A stretch of DNA of 57,603 bases from positions 1 to 57,603 of the forward strand of contig CAZPNX010000016.1 of NCBI GenBank assembly GCA_964588285.1, written 5' to 3'. Below the pieces are notes generated by a model that saw only the letters and a list, made by a program, of their open reading frames with translations, searched no databases and was not told the origin of the DNA. Source of the stretch: CAZPNX01 sp964588285 (GTDB lineage: Bacteria > Edwardsbacteria > AC1 > EtOH8). Made by a program: the position numbers and the translations under genes. Positions 22,749 to 30,934 of the stretch are shown here, piece after piece; position 1 is the first letter of the stretch, and every line of letters starts with the position of its first letter.

Positions 22749-24106
22749 GGATCTGTCTTTTATTGTTGATTTTCGCTTTGGCCGCGCCGCCCGGGCCGGC
22801 CCAGCCTCAGCGTTCTTGGAACCCGCCGCAGCCGGTTCGCACCGTGCTGCCCAATGGATTGACGGTCCTTCACTGTTTTCAGCCTTCTTCCCAGATGGCG
22901 ACCCTGTCCGCCATGGTGCGGGCCGGCAGCGGCGCCGATCCCGAAGACCTGCCGGGACTTGCCAACTTCACCGCCCTAATGCTTTCCCAGGGCACCCCAA
23001 GGATGACCGCCGAACAGATCGCCTCCCGGATTGATTTTTTTGGGGCCGACCTCTCCATTGAGTGCGATCGGGATGCCAGCTTTTTGACCTTGACCTGCCT
23101 GGCGCGCCAGCTCGACAGCCTGCTTCCCGTTTTCCTGGATATGCTGATAGCTCCACTGTTCGACTCCTCGGAGAGCGAGATCGGACGCCACCAGATCCTG
23201 TCGGCCATCAAGCTGGGCGAGGACCGGCCCCGCCAAGTCTCCGAGGAGGCCTTTGATGCCCTGCTTTACGGCTCCCATCCCTACGGCCATCCGGTCAAAG
23301 GATTTCCCCAGAGCGTTAATAAGATCACTTCCTCCGATCTCAAGCAGTTCCATCGCGGCCATTATCTTCCGAATAATACAGCTTTGGCGGTCGTCGGGCC
23401 GCTGCCCCAAAGCCGCATCATCTCCAGAATCAAAAAGCTCACTGCCGGCTGGAGGCCCGGGCAGCCAAGGGACAACGGCGCGCCCCAGGTTTTTCTCCCG
23501 GAAAGCCCCCGGGCCGTTTTCATCCACCGACCGGTAAGCCAGGCTTACATCACTCTTGGCTTTTTCGGTCCGGGGCGCCAGGATCCCGATTTTCAGGCGG
23601 CCCGCCTTATGAACTATATCCTGGGCGGCGGAGGGTTCAGCTCCCGGCTGACCAAATCCATACGCGTCCAGCACGGCCTGGCCTACGATGTCGACGCCGC
23701 GTTCGAGCCCAGGTTGTGGTCCGGCCCCTATCGTTTTTCGGTGCAGACCAAGACGGTTTCGGCCGACACCGCGGTAAAACTTTTCCTGTGGCACCTGCGG
23801 GAGATGATCGAACATCCGGTGTCCCCCGATGAGCTTCAGGAGGCCAAGGATTATCTGCTGGGCAGTTATCCCTTCAGGTTTGAAACCGGCTCTCAGGTAG
23901 CCCGCCAGCACCTGATGATCGAACAGAACCGACTGGGCTTCGATTACTTTGCCAAGGATATCGCCGGAACCCGAACCGCCACCGCCGAGGAACTTCAGAG
24001 TTCGGCCCGGCGGCTGTTGAAGCCCGGCCGCTTCGCCATGGCCGTGGTCGGCGACACCACCCAGCTACGGCTTGAGATCCCCGGACTTTTACTAGAAAAG
24101 CGTTGA
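22745..24106 (+). CDS. M16 family peptidase-like protein lacking the zinc motif (partner subunit)
   Basis: A 453-residue exported protein homologous to the preceding gene product. The signal peptide begins MRICLLLLIFALAAP. At the place of HxxEH it has GLANFTALMLSQG, so neither zinc histidine nor the catalytic Glu is present, while the substrate-binding half contains the family phrase NYILGGGGFSSRL and an arginine/tyrosine-type R...YDVDAAFE region. In known heterodimeric M16B peptidases one subunit is catalytic and the other supplies the substrate chamber, which is the likely role here. The overlap of 4 nt (ATGA) with the upstream gene suggests coupled, stoichiometric synthesis. A terminator follows. 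Confidence 0.9.
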   Translation: MRICLLLLIFALAAPPGPAQPQRSWNPPQPVRTVLPNGLTVLHCFQPSSQMATLSAMVRAGSGADPEDLPGLANFTALMLSQGTPRMTAEQIASRIDFFGADLSIECDRDASFLTLTCLARQLDSLLPVFLDMLIAPLFDSSESEIGRHQILSAIKLGEDRPRQVSEEAFDALLYGSHPYGHPVKGFPQSVNKITSSDLKQFHRGHYLPNNTALAVVGPLPQSRIISRIKKLTAGWRPGQPRDNGAPQVFLPESPRAVFIHRPVSQAYITLGFFGPGRQDPDFQAARLMNYILGGGGFSSRLTKSIRVQHGLAYDVDAAFEPRLWSGPYRFSVQTKTVSADTAVKLFLWHLREMIEHPVSPDELQEAKDYLLGSYPFRFETGSQVARQHLMIEQNRLGFDYFAKDIAGTRTATAEELQSSARRLLKPGRFAMAVVGDTTQLRLEIPGLLLEKR

Positions 24107-24120
24107 AGGAACCTATAAGA

Positions 24121-24156
24121 CAAAGGCCTCCAGAAGTCCTGGAGGCCTTTGTTTTT
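24121..24156 (+). terminator. Rho-independent terminator after the M16 operon
   Basis: A perfect 13-bp stem (24121-24133 and 24139-24151, core GGCCTCCAG) with loop AAGTC, followed by TTTTT. It separates the + strand operon from the converging - strand genes. Confidence 0.85.
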
Positions 24157-24173
24157 ATTCTCTGGTTCTCGGC

Positions 24174-24581
24174 TCAGATGCCCTTTCCCTCTTCTTGGTG
24201 CAGAGAGGACAGATCGTCCAAACTCAGCTCATGAAAACGGGAACCTCCCAGCTGTGAAGTCTTCAGGGCCTCGCTGGGCGGCGGAACGGTGGAGGAAAGC
24301 TCGTCCAGGCTAAGCTCCTTGCTTCCGGCGGCGATGCGGGCAGCGGCGTCCGGATACGGCTGGGCTGGGGCCGGCTGGCCGGCCGGCATGGCCTGGCCGG
24401 CGGTTTCCGCCTCCTTGCCTCCCCCCTCGACCACCATCGATACTTTGCCGTAATGCTCAATCCCCAGGCCGCCGGTTTGATCCTGGGATGCGGCCGGCTG
24501 GATGGGCAACAGGCCGTCGATTTTGGAAACCGGCCTTTTTTCCCTAAGGGAGGCTTCGATCTTTCTTAAGGCCTCGTCCAT
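24174..24581 (-). CDS. Small acidic/low-complexity protein with duplicated ELSLDDLSS motif
   Basis: A 135-residue soluble protein, unrecognised. A short helical N-terminus (MDEALRKIEASLREKRPVS) is followed by a Pro/Ala-rich linker and two copies of the motif ELSLD-[E/D]-LSS (about residues 89-97 and 117-125). Repeated short peptides of that kind often serve as docking sites, which is inference. GGAGG-containing sequence precedes the ATG at 24581. It begins 4 nt after the TPR gene stop, so the two are one operon and may encode partners. Confidence 0.65.
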   Translation of the reverse strand: MDEALRKIEASLREKRPVSKIDGLLPIQPAASQDQTGGLGIEHYGKVSMVVEGGGKEAETAGQAMPAGQPAPAQPYPDAAARIAAGSKELSLDELSSTVPPPSEALKTSQLGGSRFHELSLDDLSSLHQEEGKGI

Positions 24582-24585
24582 GGCC

Positions 24586-26169
24586 TCACACCCTCCGGGC
24601 CCGATAGGTGGCCAGCTTGCGTCTGGCTTCCTCGTGGGTGGGCTGCAGGGTCAGCACCTTCTCCCAGGCCTTGATGGCTGCCTCGAACTTTTCGGTTTCC
24701 TCGTAGGCCAGCCCCAGGTTGAAGTAGGCCAGCGAATAATCCTCCCTCTTGGCGATGGCCTGGTTGAACAGCTCCACCGCCTGCTGGTAGTCCTTGCGTA
24801 CCTTGTAGAGGCAGCCCAGATTGTTGTAGGCTTCGGGCGCCTCGGGGCTGAGCTCGATGGCCTTTTTAAAGGCATTGACCGCCTCGTCCTTGCGGCCCAG
24901 ATCCGACAGGGTCAGGCCCAGATTGTTGAAAGCCTCGGCGAAATCCGGCTTAATCTCCAGGGCTAAAGAGAACTCCTTCTCGGCCGCCGCCAGCTCGCGT
25001 CGGTGAAAGTACATAACCCCGCGCTCGTTATGCTCTTCGGCCTCCCGGCGCCGCCTCTCGTTGCTGGCCGCCCTTTGCTCGTTGCGTTGGGCCTCCAGCA
25101 GGTTTTGGAGCGACTGTTGGAGCTCGACCATTTTGCCCCCCACCGAGGCCATCTCCGCCTGTCTCTTGACCTCGGCCTCGGTGTAATTCCTGAAGGCTGC
25201 CTCCAGTTTCTCCAATGAACCCGCCATAAGGCTTTCCTGAGGCTTATTGGCCGAAACCGCCTCGGCCGATTCCCTAAGCCCCTGAACAATGGCGCCGGCG
25301 GTGGCTTCCTGTTTGGTTGTCAATGTTTCCAGCAGTCGGTTTGTTTTATCGGCTTCGGCTGCTTTCCTCTGTTGGTCCTCAAGCAGCAATTCGAGAATAT
25401 CACCGAACTTGGTCTGAGAGTTGGCCAGCGCCTGCTTCATCTCTTCCAAACTTTTGGCTAAAACACCCAGAGCCTCCTGGCCCTTGGCCTCGCCCTGGCC
25501 GGCAATGACCGCCTCCTTCAGTCCAGCCAAAGCATCCCTGATCTCAGTCAAGCGCTCCTGGAGAGGCTGCCAGGCCTTTGTCTGGGTGTCGCTTTCGGCC
25601 GCCCTCCGCTGATGGTCCTCAAGCATCAGCTCCAGAATGTCGCCGAACTTTGTCTGGCTGAGGTTCAGGGCCTCCTTAATTTCGGAAAGCGGCTGGGCTA
25701 AAGGCTGGCCATCGGCCTGGGGGGCGGATTTTAGCTGTTCGGCTAAGGCAGCCAGTTTGGCGTTCAATTCGTCAAGCTTGGCGCCCAGCTGGGTTAAGCC
25801 CTGGCCGTCGCCGGACGGAACGGCCGACATCCCCTTGACCGCCTCGTTGATGTGCTGCAGCAGGTCGTTATGGGTGTCGGCCTTCTTGAGGACATGCAGC
25901 AGGGAGGCCACCATGCTCTCCCTGGTCTCTTTGATCTCGGCGCTCAGATCTCCGCCTTGTCCCCGATCCCCGTCGGTTCCCGGCAGCTTGGTGTCGATCA
26001 TGGGGAGCGAGCACCGGCCGGCCGCGGCATCGTAGATCTCGCACTCCTGCCTCAGGCATTCCCTCAGCTCCTGCCCCGGTATCTCTTTTTCATCGATCAC
26101 GGTGCCGGTGGCGTCCCGGGTTATCTCGCGGGTCAGCCTCTGTACTGCGATAAAGGGGCACTTGCCCAT
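24586..26169 (-). CDS. Cys-motif, duplicated coiled-coil and TPR protein
   Basis: A 527-residue cytosolic protein in three parts. Residues 1-55 carry Cys4 (MGKCPFI), Cys38, Cys43 (CLRQEC) and Cys53, a spacing that could bind a metal or Fe-S cluster. Residues about 60-370 are coiled-coil with one unit duplicated: QTKFGDILELMLEDHQRRAA and QTKFGDILELLLEDQQRKAA. Residues about 385-520 contain three to four TPR units (FNNLGLTLSDLGRKDEAVNA, YNNLGCLYKVRKDYQQAVEL, YFNLGLAYEETEKFEAAIKA). The start at 26169 is set by AAAGGAG 7 nt upstream and by the promoter at 26196-26224. It is probably a scaffold; the partner gene follows at 24174-24581. Confidence 0.8.
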   Translation of the reverse strand: MGKCPFIAVQRLTREITRDATGTVIDEKEIPGQELRECLRQECEIYDAAAGRCSLPMIDTKLPGTDGDRGQGGDLSAEIKETRESMVASLLHVLKKADTHNDLLQHINEAVKGMSAVPSGDGQGLTQLGAKLDELNAKLAALAEQLKSAPQADGQPLAQPLSEIKEALNLSQTKFGDILELMLEDHQRRAAESDTQTKAWQPLQERLTEIRDALAGLKEAVIAGQGEAKGQEALGVLAKSLEEMKQALANSQTKFGDILELLLEDQQRKAAEADKTNRLLETLTTKQEATAGAIVQGLRESAEAVSANKPQESLMAGSLEKLEAAFRNYTEAEVKRQAEMASVGGKMVELQQSLQNLLEAQRNEQRAASNERRRREAEEHNERGVMYFHRRELAAAEKEFSLALEIKPDFAEAFNNLGLTLSDLGRKDEAVNAFKKAIELSPEAPEAYNNLGCLYKVRKDYQQAVELFNQAIAKREDYSLAYFNLGLAYEETEKFEAAIKAWEKVLTLQPTHEEARRKLATYRARRV

Positions 26170-26195
26170 GGCCTTCTCCTTTGGGATTCTCTTAT

Positions 26196-26224
26196 AAGAT
26201 AGCACAATCCCGCGGTTTCGTCAA
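26196..26224 (-). promoter_or_regulatory. Sigma-70-type promoter for the TPR operon
   Basis: Minus strand TTGACG (26224-26219), 17-nt spacer, TATCTT (26201-26196). Transcription should start near 26189, giving a leader of about 20 nt that contains the AAAGGAG ribosome site. It begins 24 nt after the nadA stop. Confidence 0.75.
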
Positions 26225-26247
26225 CAGAAAATTGAGGTCCGGGTTGT

Positions 26248-27186
26248 TCAACCCAGGGCCAGCATTCTTTCCAAGGCCAGCCGGGCCCGCTCCGCCACTC
26301 GGAGGGGAACCGTCACCTCTCCGGCCTCGTGTTCCAGAGCCCAAGCCGCCTTGGCCAGGGTGGTCAGCTTCATGTTGTTGCAGACAGCGTCAGGCGACAG
26401 GGGATAGATGCCTTTTCCCGGATGGGCGGCCGCCAGTTGCTCCACCAATCCGTTCTCGGTGCCGATGATCCACTGGTCGATCTCCGGATGTTCCCTGACG
26501 GCCTGAACCATGCCCGAGGTGGAGGCCACCTCGTCGGCCAGCTCCACCACCTGGGGCCGGCATTCGGGATGAACGATCAGCCTGGCCTCCGGATGTTCCC
26601 GCCTGGCCGCCCTGACGTCATCTACCGTTATCCGATCATGGACGAAACAGTGTCCCGGCCAGAGGATCACGTCCCGGCCAGTGGTCTTGGCCGCATAGGC
26701 GCCGAGGTTTCTGTCGGGAACGAAAAGGATCCTCCGCTGCCGGGGAACCGATTGCACCACCCTGACGGCGTTGGAGGATGTGCAGCAGATGTCGCTTTCG
26801 GCCTTGACCGCGGCCGAGGTGTTAACATAGGCCACTACCATCGGATCCCCATAGCCCGCCCTAGCGGTTCTCAGCGCCTCGGGGGTGACCATGTCGGCCA
26901 TGGGGCAGCCGGCTCCGGGGTCGGGCATAATCACCTTGCTGTCCGGATTCAGCAGCTTGGCGGTCTCGGCCATGAAATGGACCCCGCAGAACACTATCAG
27001 CCGGGCCCGGGAGCGAACAGCGGCTTGGGCCAAAGCCAGGGAGTCCCCGATGTGGTCGGCCAGCCGCTGGACCTCCAGCCGTTGGTAATTGTGCACCAGG
27101 AAAACGGCCTCCCGTTCTTTTTTCATTTTTTCCACGATCGACCGTAATTGGTCGCTGGACAGCCTTTGGTACTCCTCTATGATCAT
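26248..27186 (-). CDS. nadA: Quinolinate synthase
   Basis: A 312-residue 4Fe-4S enzyme that condenses iminoaspartate with dihydroxyacetone phosphate to quinolinate, in de novo NAD synthesis. The three cluster cysteines are recognisable in FCGVHFMAE, ICCTSSNAV and VCNNMKLTTL, matching the short (about 300-residue) NadA type. Other marks are VFLVHNYQRLEVQ near the N-terminus and VPDRNLGAYAA. The ATG at 27186 shares its A with the lpxK stop (TGATG), so the genes are translationally coupled; open frame further upstream lies inside lpxK. nadB and nadC are not in the window. Confidence 0.95.
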   Translation of the reverse strand: MIIEEYQRLSSDQLRSIVEKMKKEREAVFLVHNYQRLEVQRLADHIGDSLALAQAAVRSRARLIVFCGVHFMAETAKLLNPDSKVIMPDPGAGCPMADMVTPEALRTARAGYGDPMVVAYVNTSAAVKAESDICCTSSNAVRVVQSVPRQRRILFVPDRNLGAYAAKTTGRDVILWPGHCFVHDRITVDDVRAARREHPEARLIVHPECRPQVVELADEVASTSGMVQAVREHPEIDQWIIGTENGLVEQLAAAHPGKGIYPLSPDAVCNNMKLTTLAKAAWALEHEAGEVTVPLRVAERARLALERMLALG

Positions 27187-28250
27187 CAGCCGCTGATTCT
27201 CTCCGTTATAAACTTCTCCAAGTCGCCGGCTGCCCGGTCGGGCAACAATTTCAAACTGACCTTCAGCACCATCAGCTTTCCGCCCGGGTTCCATCCGTTC
27301 GGCAATCTGACCGCATCCTTCTCGGTGGTCACTATGGCCTCCATCCCCTGTCCGGCCTTCTCGATTTTGGCCAGATCCCAGGCTCGATAGGCGTGATGGT
27401 CCGGAAACTTCAGATGGCCGCCGATTTCGCCCCCCGCCTCCAATACGCTGGCTTCGAATGATTGGGGGTTGGCCAGCCCCGAGAACAACAGCCATTTTCC
27501 CCGGCTGACATGCATACCGCCATTTTTGCCGATGCGCCACTCGTCGATCTTGGACACCGACTCCATAACATGCCGCGCCATAAAAATCGGCGCCTCCGCC
27601 CTCAGAAGTATCCTTAAGCTCTGTGGCACTCCATCCCCCAAACACCGGGTCAGCACCACCGCATCGGCCCGGCCCAAGGATTTCGGGCTTTCGCGCAGCA
27701 TGCCGGCCGGCAGCAGCCGGCCGTTGTCCAAAGGCCTTTGCTGGTCCAGCAATACTATGTCGACATCGCGCTCTATCCGACGGTGCTGGAAACCGTCGTC
27801 CAAAATAATGACGCCGGCCCCCAGCCCTTCGGCCAGGGTTGCTGCCCGAATACGATCGGGGCAGACGATAACCATGGCCCCAACCCCCAACAGCCTTCCG
27901 GCCATCAGATAGGCCTCGTCCCCGGCTTCCTCTGCCGTGGTTTTGAGCCCAAAGCCGTCGCTCACCAGAAGAGGGCCGCAGCATTTCCTTTTACCGCGGT
28001 AGCCCCGGGAAATCACCGCCACCCGGCGCCCGGAGCGCGACAGCATCTCGGCCAGCATAATAGCGAACGGGGTTTTTCCGGTGCCTCCGGCCGTGATGTT
28101 GCCCACCGAGACCACCGGGACGCCCACAGCAGCCGATCTGATAAGGCTTCGGTCGTAGAGCAGGTTTCTGAGGCCAACGGCCAGCCCATAGCCAAGAGAA
28201 AACGGCCACAAAGCCGCTGTGGCTATATGCTGGGCAATGATTCCCGGCAT
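27186..28250 (-). CDS. lpxK: Tetraacyldisaccharide 4'-kinase
   Basis: A 354-residue membrane-associated kinase that phosphorylates the 4' position of the lipid A disaccharide precursor. The N-terminal hydrophobic segment is followed by the P-loop VSVGNITAGGTGKTPF and the family phrases VAVISRGYRG and ILDDGFQHRRIERDVDIVLLD. The length is typical (about 330-350). The start ATG at 28250 overlaps the end of dus by 28 nt. Together with TonB-receptor and barrel genes, it shows that the organism makes an LPS-type outer membrane. It is the middle gene of a dus-lpxK-nadA operon. Confidence 0.95.
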   Translation of the reverse strand: MPGIIAQHIATAALWPFSLGYGLAVGLRNLLYDRSLIRSAAVGVPVVSVGNITAGGTGKTPFAIMLAEMLSRSGRRVAVISRGYRGKRKCCGPLLVSDGFGLKTTAEEAGDEAYLMAGRLLGVGAMVIVCPDRIRAATLAEGLGAGVIILDDGFQHRRIERDVDIVLLDQQRPLDNGRLLPAGMLRESPKSLGRADAVVLTRCLGDGVPQSLRILLRAEAPIFMARHVMESVSKIDEWRIGKNGGMHVSRGKWLLFSGLANPQSFEASVLEAGGEIGGHLKFPDHHAYRAWDLAKIEKAGQGMEAIVTTEKDAVRLPNGWNPGGKLMVLKVSLKLLPDRAAGDLEKFITERISG

Positions 28251-29227
28251 CTTGCCGCCGTTTCCTCCAGCGCCTCCAGCATTACCTCCACCTGTGACAT
28301 GGTCTCCGCCTTCATCAGCTCCTGGCGCATTTTGGCCGCGCCGGGAATACCCTTGATGTACCAACCCAGATGCTTGCGCATCTCCAGCACGCCCCGGGCC
28401 TCTCCCTTGGTTTCGATCATCAGCCGCAGGTGCTCCTTGATGACCTCTTTCCTCTGGAGCCAGTCCGGGCTTGCCGCCTCGGCCGGCGGGTTTTCCCCGG
28501 CCAGCCAAGCGTTTATCTCGGAAAATATCCAAGGCGCCCCTTGGGCCGCCCGCCCCACCATCACCAGCTGGCAGCCGGTCTCCGCCAACATCCGCCTGGC
28601 GTCCGGGCCGCTTCTGACGTCTCCGTTGCCGATGACCGGTATGGATACCTTTTCCCTGACTCTGGCAATGATCGTCCAATCGGCCTGTCCGGAAAACATC
28701 TGCCCGCGCGTCCTCCCGTGCACGGCGATGGCCGCCACTCCGCAACCCTCCAGGATCCTGGCGACCTCCACCGCGTTTTCGGCCCCGACCTCCCAGCCGC
28801 TGCGGATCTTGGCCAACACCGGTCGGTCTGTGGCCTTGACTACGGCTCGGGCGATGGCCTCCACTGCCTTGGGATCGCGCAGCAGCGAAGACCCGCCACC
28901 GCTGCGTACCACCTTGGGCGCTGGACAGCCGAAGTTCAGATCAAAGAAATCAGGCCCCGTCTCATCGAAGGCGGACACCGCCCTGGCGAAGGCCTCGGGC
29001 CTGGAGCCGAAAAGCTGCAGGGCCAGCGGACGTTCCTCTTCAAGAAAACCGGCCATCCGCCAGGTCTGTCCGTGGCCACGAGCCAATCCCTCGGCTGAAA
29101 GCATTTCGGTGTAGACCATGGCTGCCCCCTGCCGCCGGCACAGCAGACGAAAGGGGGAATCGGTGATCCCGGCCATGGGGGCCAGCACCGCCTTGCCTTC
29201 CAGTTGTCCTGCTTCAAAGACGGCCAT
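28223..29227 (-). CDS. dus: tRNA-dihydrouridine synthase (DusB-like)
   Basis: A 334-residue FMN enzyme that reduces uridines in the tRNA D-loop. Marks visible are LAPMAGITDSPFRLLCR, YTEMLSAEGL, the catalytic-Cys region DLNFGCPAPKVV, KIRSGWE and VHGRTRGQMFSGQADW, with IPVIGNGDV and MVGRAAQGAPWIF in the FMN-binding half. The ATG at 29227 is about 35 nt after the predicted transcription start from the promoter at 29269-29297. It is the first gene of the operon with lpxK and nadA. Confidence 0.94.
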   Translation of the reverse strand: MAVFEAGQLEGKAVLAPMAGITDSPFRLLCRRQGAAMVYTEMLSAEGLARGHGQTWRMAGFLEEERPLALQLFGSRPEAFARAVSAFDETGPDFFDLNFGCPAPKVVRSGGGSSLLRDPKAVEAIARAVVKATDRPVLAKIRSGWEVGAENAVEVARILEGCGVAAIAVHGRTRGQMFSGQADWTIIARVREKVSIPVIGNGDVRSGPDARRMLAETGCQLVMVGRAAQGAPWIFSEINAWLAGENPPAEAASPDWLQRKEVIKEHLRLMIETKGEARGVLEMRKHLGWYIKGIPGAAKMRQELMKAETMSQVEVMLEALEETAARCRESLPSI

Positions 29228-29268
29228 CTAGTGGCCGATATACGGCGTTATGGCAAACACCACTGCAT

Positions 29269-29297
29269 AAGATAAGCATCGTTGCCGGCTATGACAA
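29269..29297 (-). promoter_or_regulatory. Sigma-70-type promoter for dus-lpxK-nadA
   Basis: Minus strand TTGTCA (29297-29292), 17-nt spacer, TATCTT (29274-29269). The predicted start is near 29262. The same TATCTT -10 box is used by the TPR operon promoter at 26196-26224. Confidence 0.7.
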
Positions 29298-29393
29298 AAA
29301 CCGGATGTCGTGAAGGGTTGGGTGCCTGGCTAAGTCTTTTTTATAATTGGAAGGCAGCCCGGCAAAGCGCTGTTTCGGAAAACCGACGCCCTG

Positions 29394-30845
29394 TCAGTAA
29401 GCGCCGCGCCCCATCAGCACCACCGGAATGGTTTTCAGCATGATATCTATATCTAATAGAAAAGACCAGTTCTCCAGATAGTATATGTCCAGCAGCACCA
29501 TTTCGTCAAAACTCAATTCACTGCGCCCCGAGATCTGCCAGAGGCCGGTCAAGCCCTGCGGCCCCCGATAGCGGTGATGGTGCCACGGATGATATTTCTC
29601 GACCTCCTCGGGCAAAGCCGGCCTGGGGCCGACCAAGCTCATCTCTCCCTTCAAAACATTGACCAGTTGCGGCAGCTCATCGATGCTGAAGCGGCGCAGC
29701 CACCAGCCTATGGCCGTTACCCTGGGATCCTTTTTCATCTTGAATATTGGCCCCTCAACCTCGTTGAATTCGGCCAACATCCGTTTGTCATCATCGGAGG
29801 CATCGCGCATGGTGCGGAACTTTAGAATGTAAAAGTGCCGTCCGTTTATTCCCACCCGCTTCTGACGGTAAAAAACACCTCCCTTGCTATCGAGGGCGAT
29901 GAGCAGGGAAACCAAGGCTAACAATGGCGACAACAGCAACAGTATCATTCCGGAAATAAACACATCTGCAATTCGCTTGGCCTGGCGGCCGAACCGACCG
30001 GAGCTTTTATCCCTGAGGTTGATCAGAGACACCCCGGCCACATCCCAGATATGGGCAGCCCTCAGCAGTATATCGACCTGATGTGAAACCAGGCGAAGGT
30101 TAATGCCGAGTTCCCGGCATAAATCGATAACCGGCTGGTAACGTTCAATCTCATGTATCAGCCCCGGTATGAACACCTGGTCGATCTGCCGCCCTTCAAG
30201 CTTGCCGTTGAACTCCGACAACAAACCGACCGCCCTGACGCCGCGGTACCTGAAGTTCAAGCCATCCGGCGATTCCGCCAGGCAGCCTACGATATGATAG
30301 CCAATAGCTTTGTTCAATATCAAATGGTCGATGATTCGCTGAGCCTCGGCTCCGGTTCCGATGATGATCGAATGCTGCAGCCCCCAACCTCGCCTCAGGA
30401 ACGGCCGATTCATTACATGGAGGAGCCAACGGCCGGCCAGGATGACCCCGGGCGCCAACAGAAAGTAGCTGAAGATTATGCTGCGGGAATAAAGAAAACC
30501 TTCGGTGGCAAAGACCAACAGCACCGAGGCCAGCAGGCCGTAGGCGGCGACTCGGCAAAGCGATAAAAATTGGTCGGAAAGCTGTTGTTTGAAGGCCCGG
30601 GTCGAGCTTCGCTGGAGCGACATGATGGCGATAAAAATCATCGGTATCAGCCAGCGCTGCTGCCAGGTTTGATAAAGGGGAATGGAGCGCCCGATAATGC
30701 GATAAATAAACCACCATACTATCTGGGTATTGAAAAAAGCCAGGGCGACGTCCATCCCCAGGGTTGCCAGGGCGAAAATTCTATCCCAATTTTTCTGCAA
30801 GAACATTAAGATGTTGCCCGATATGTCTGCCCTGTCTTTACTCAT
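29394..30845 (-). CDS. Polyprenyl-phosphate sugar-1-phosphate transferase (WbaP/CpsE type)
   Basis: A 483-residue inner-membrane enzyme that starts a polysaccharide repeat unit by moving a sugar-1-phosphate onto undecaprenyl phosphate. The N-terminal half has about five hydrophobic helices and a Rossmann-like segment (SIIIGTGAEAQRIIDHLI). The C-terminal catalytic domain (about 290-480) has KRIADVFISGMILLLLSPLL, FYRQKRVGINGRHFYILKFR, TMR, RFSIDELPQLVNVLKGEMS and the closing LVGPRPALPEE. It lies 11 kb from the main polysaccharide locus, which has its own WecA-like initiator, so it may serve a second polymer. Confidence 0.92.
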   Translation of the reverse strand: MSKDRADISGNILMFLQKNWDRIFALATLGMDVALAFFNTQIVWWFIYRIIGRSIPLYQTWQQRWLIPMIFIAIMSLQRSSTRAFKQQLSDQFLSLCRVAAYGLLASVLLVFATEGFLYSRSIIFSYFLLAPGVILAGRWLLHVMNRPFLRRGWGLQHSIIIGTGAEAQRIIDHLILNKAIGYHIVGCLAESPDGLNFRYRGVRAVGLLSEFNGKLEGRQIDQVFIPGLIHEIERYQPVIDLCRELGINLRLVSHQVDILLRAAHIWDVAGVSLINLRDKSSGRFGRQAKRIADVFISGMILLLLSPLLALVSLLIALDSKGGVFYRQKRVGINGRHFYILKFRTMRDASDDDKRMLAEFNEVEGPIFKMKKDPRVTAIGWWLRRFSIDELPQLVNVLKGEMSLVGPRPALPEEVEKYHPWHHHRYRGPQGLTGLWQISGRSELSFDEMVLLDIYYLENWSFLLDIDIMLKTIPVVLMGRGAY

Positions 30846-30892
30846 CGCCGGTATTTAGTGAAGTCAATTTTATGTTCATGCCTCATGTACTT

Positions 30893-30930
30893 AGCGACCG
30901 AGGCCGTCCCTCGGAACGGCCTCGGTCGCT
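30893..30930. terminator. Long perfect hairpin between gcvPA and the sugar transferase
   Basis: A perfect 15-bp inverted repeat (AGCGACCGAGGCCGT at 30893-30907, its complement at 30916-30930) with loop CCCTCGGA, just after the gcvPA stop. It lacks a T-tract, so it may be a Rho-assisted terminator or an RNA-protecting structure. Confidence 0.6.
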
Positions 30931-30934
30931 GGAC

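Noticed and set aside
22976..23911. Open frame antisense to the second M16 gene
   Set aside because: No ribosome site or domain. The + strand protein is supported by family motifs and an overlapping start.
27187..27984. Upstream extension of the nadA frame inside lpxK
   Set aside because: The translated extension is random in composition. NadA family length and the TGATG junction put the start at 27186.
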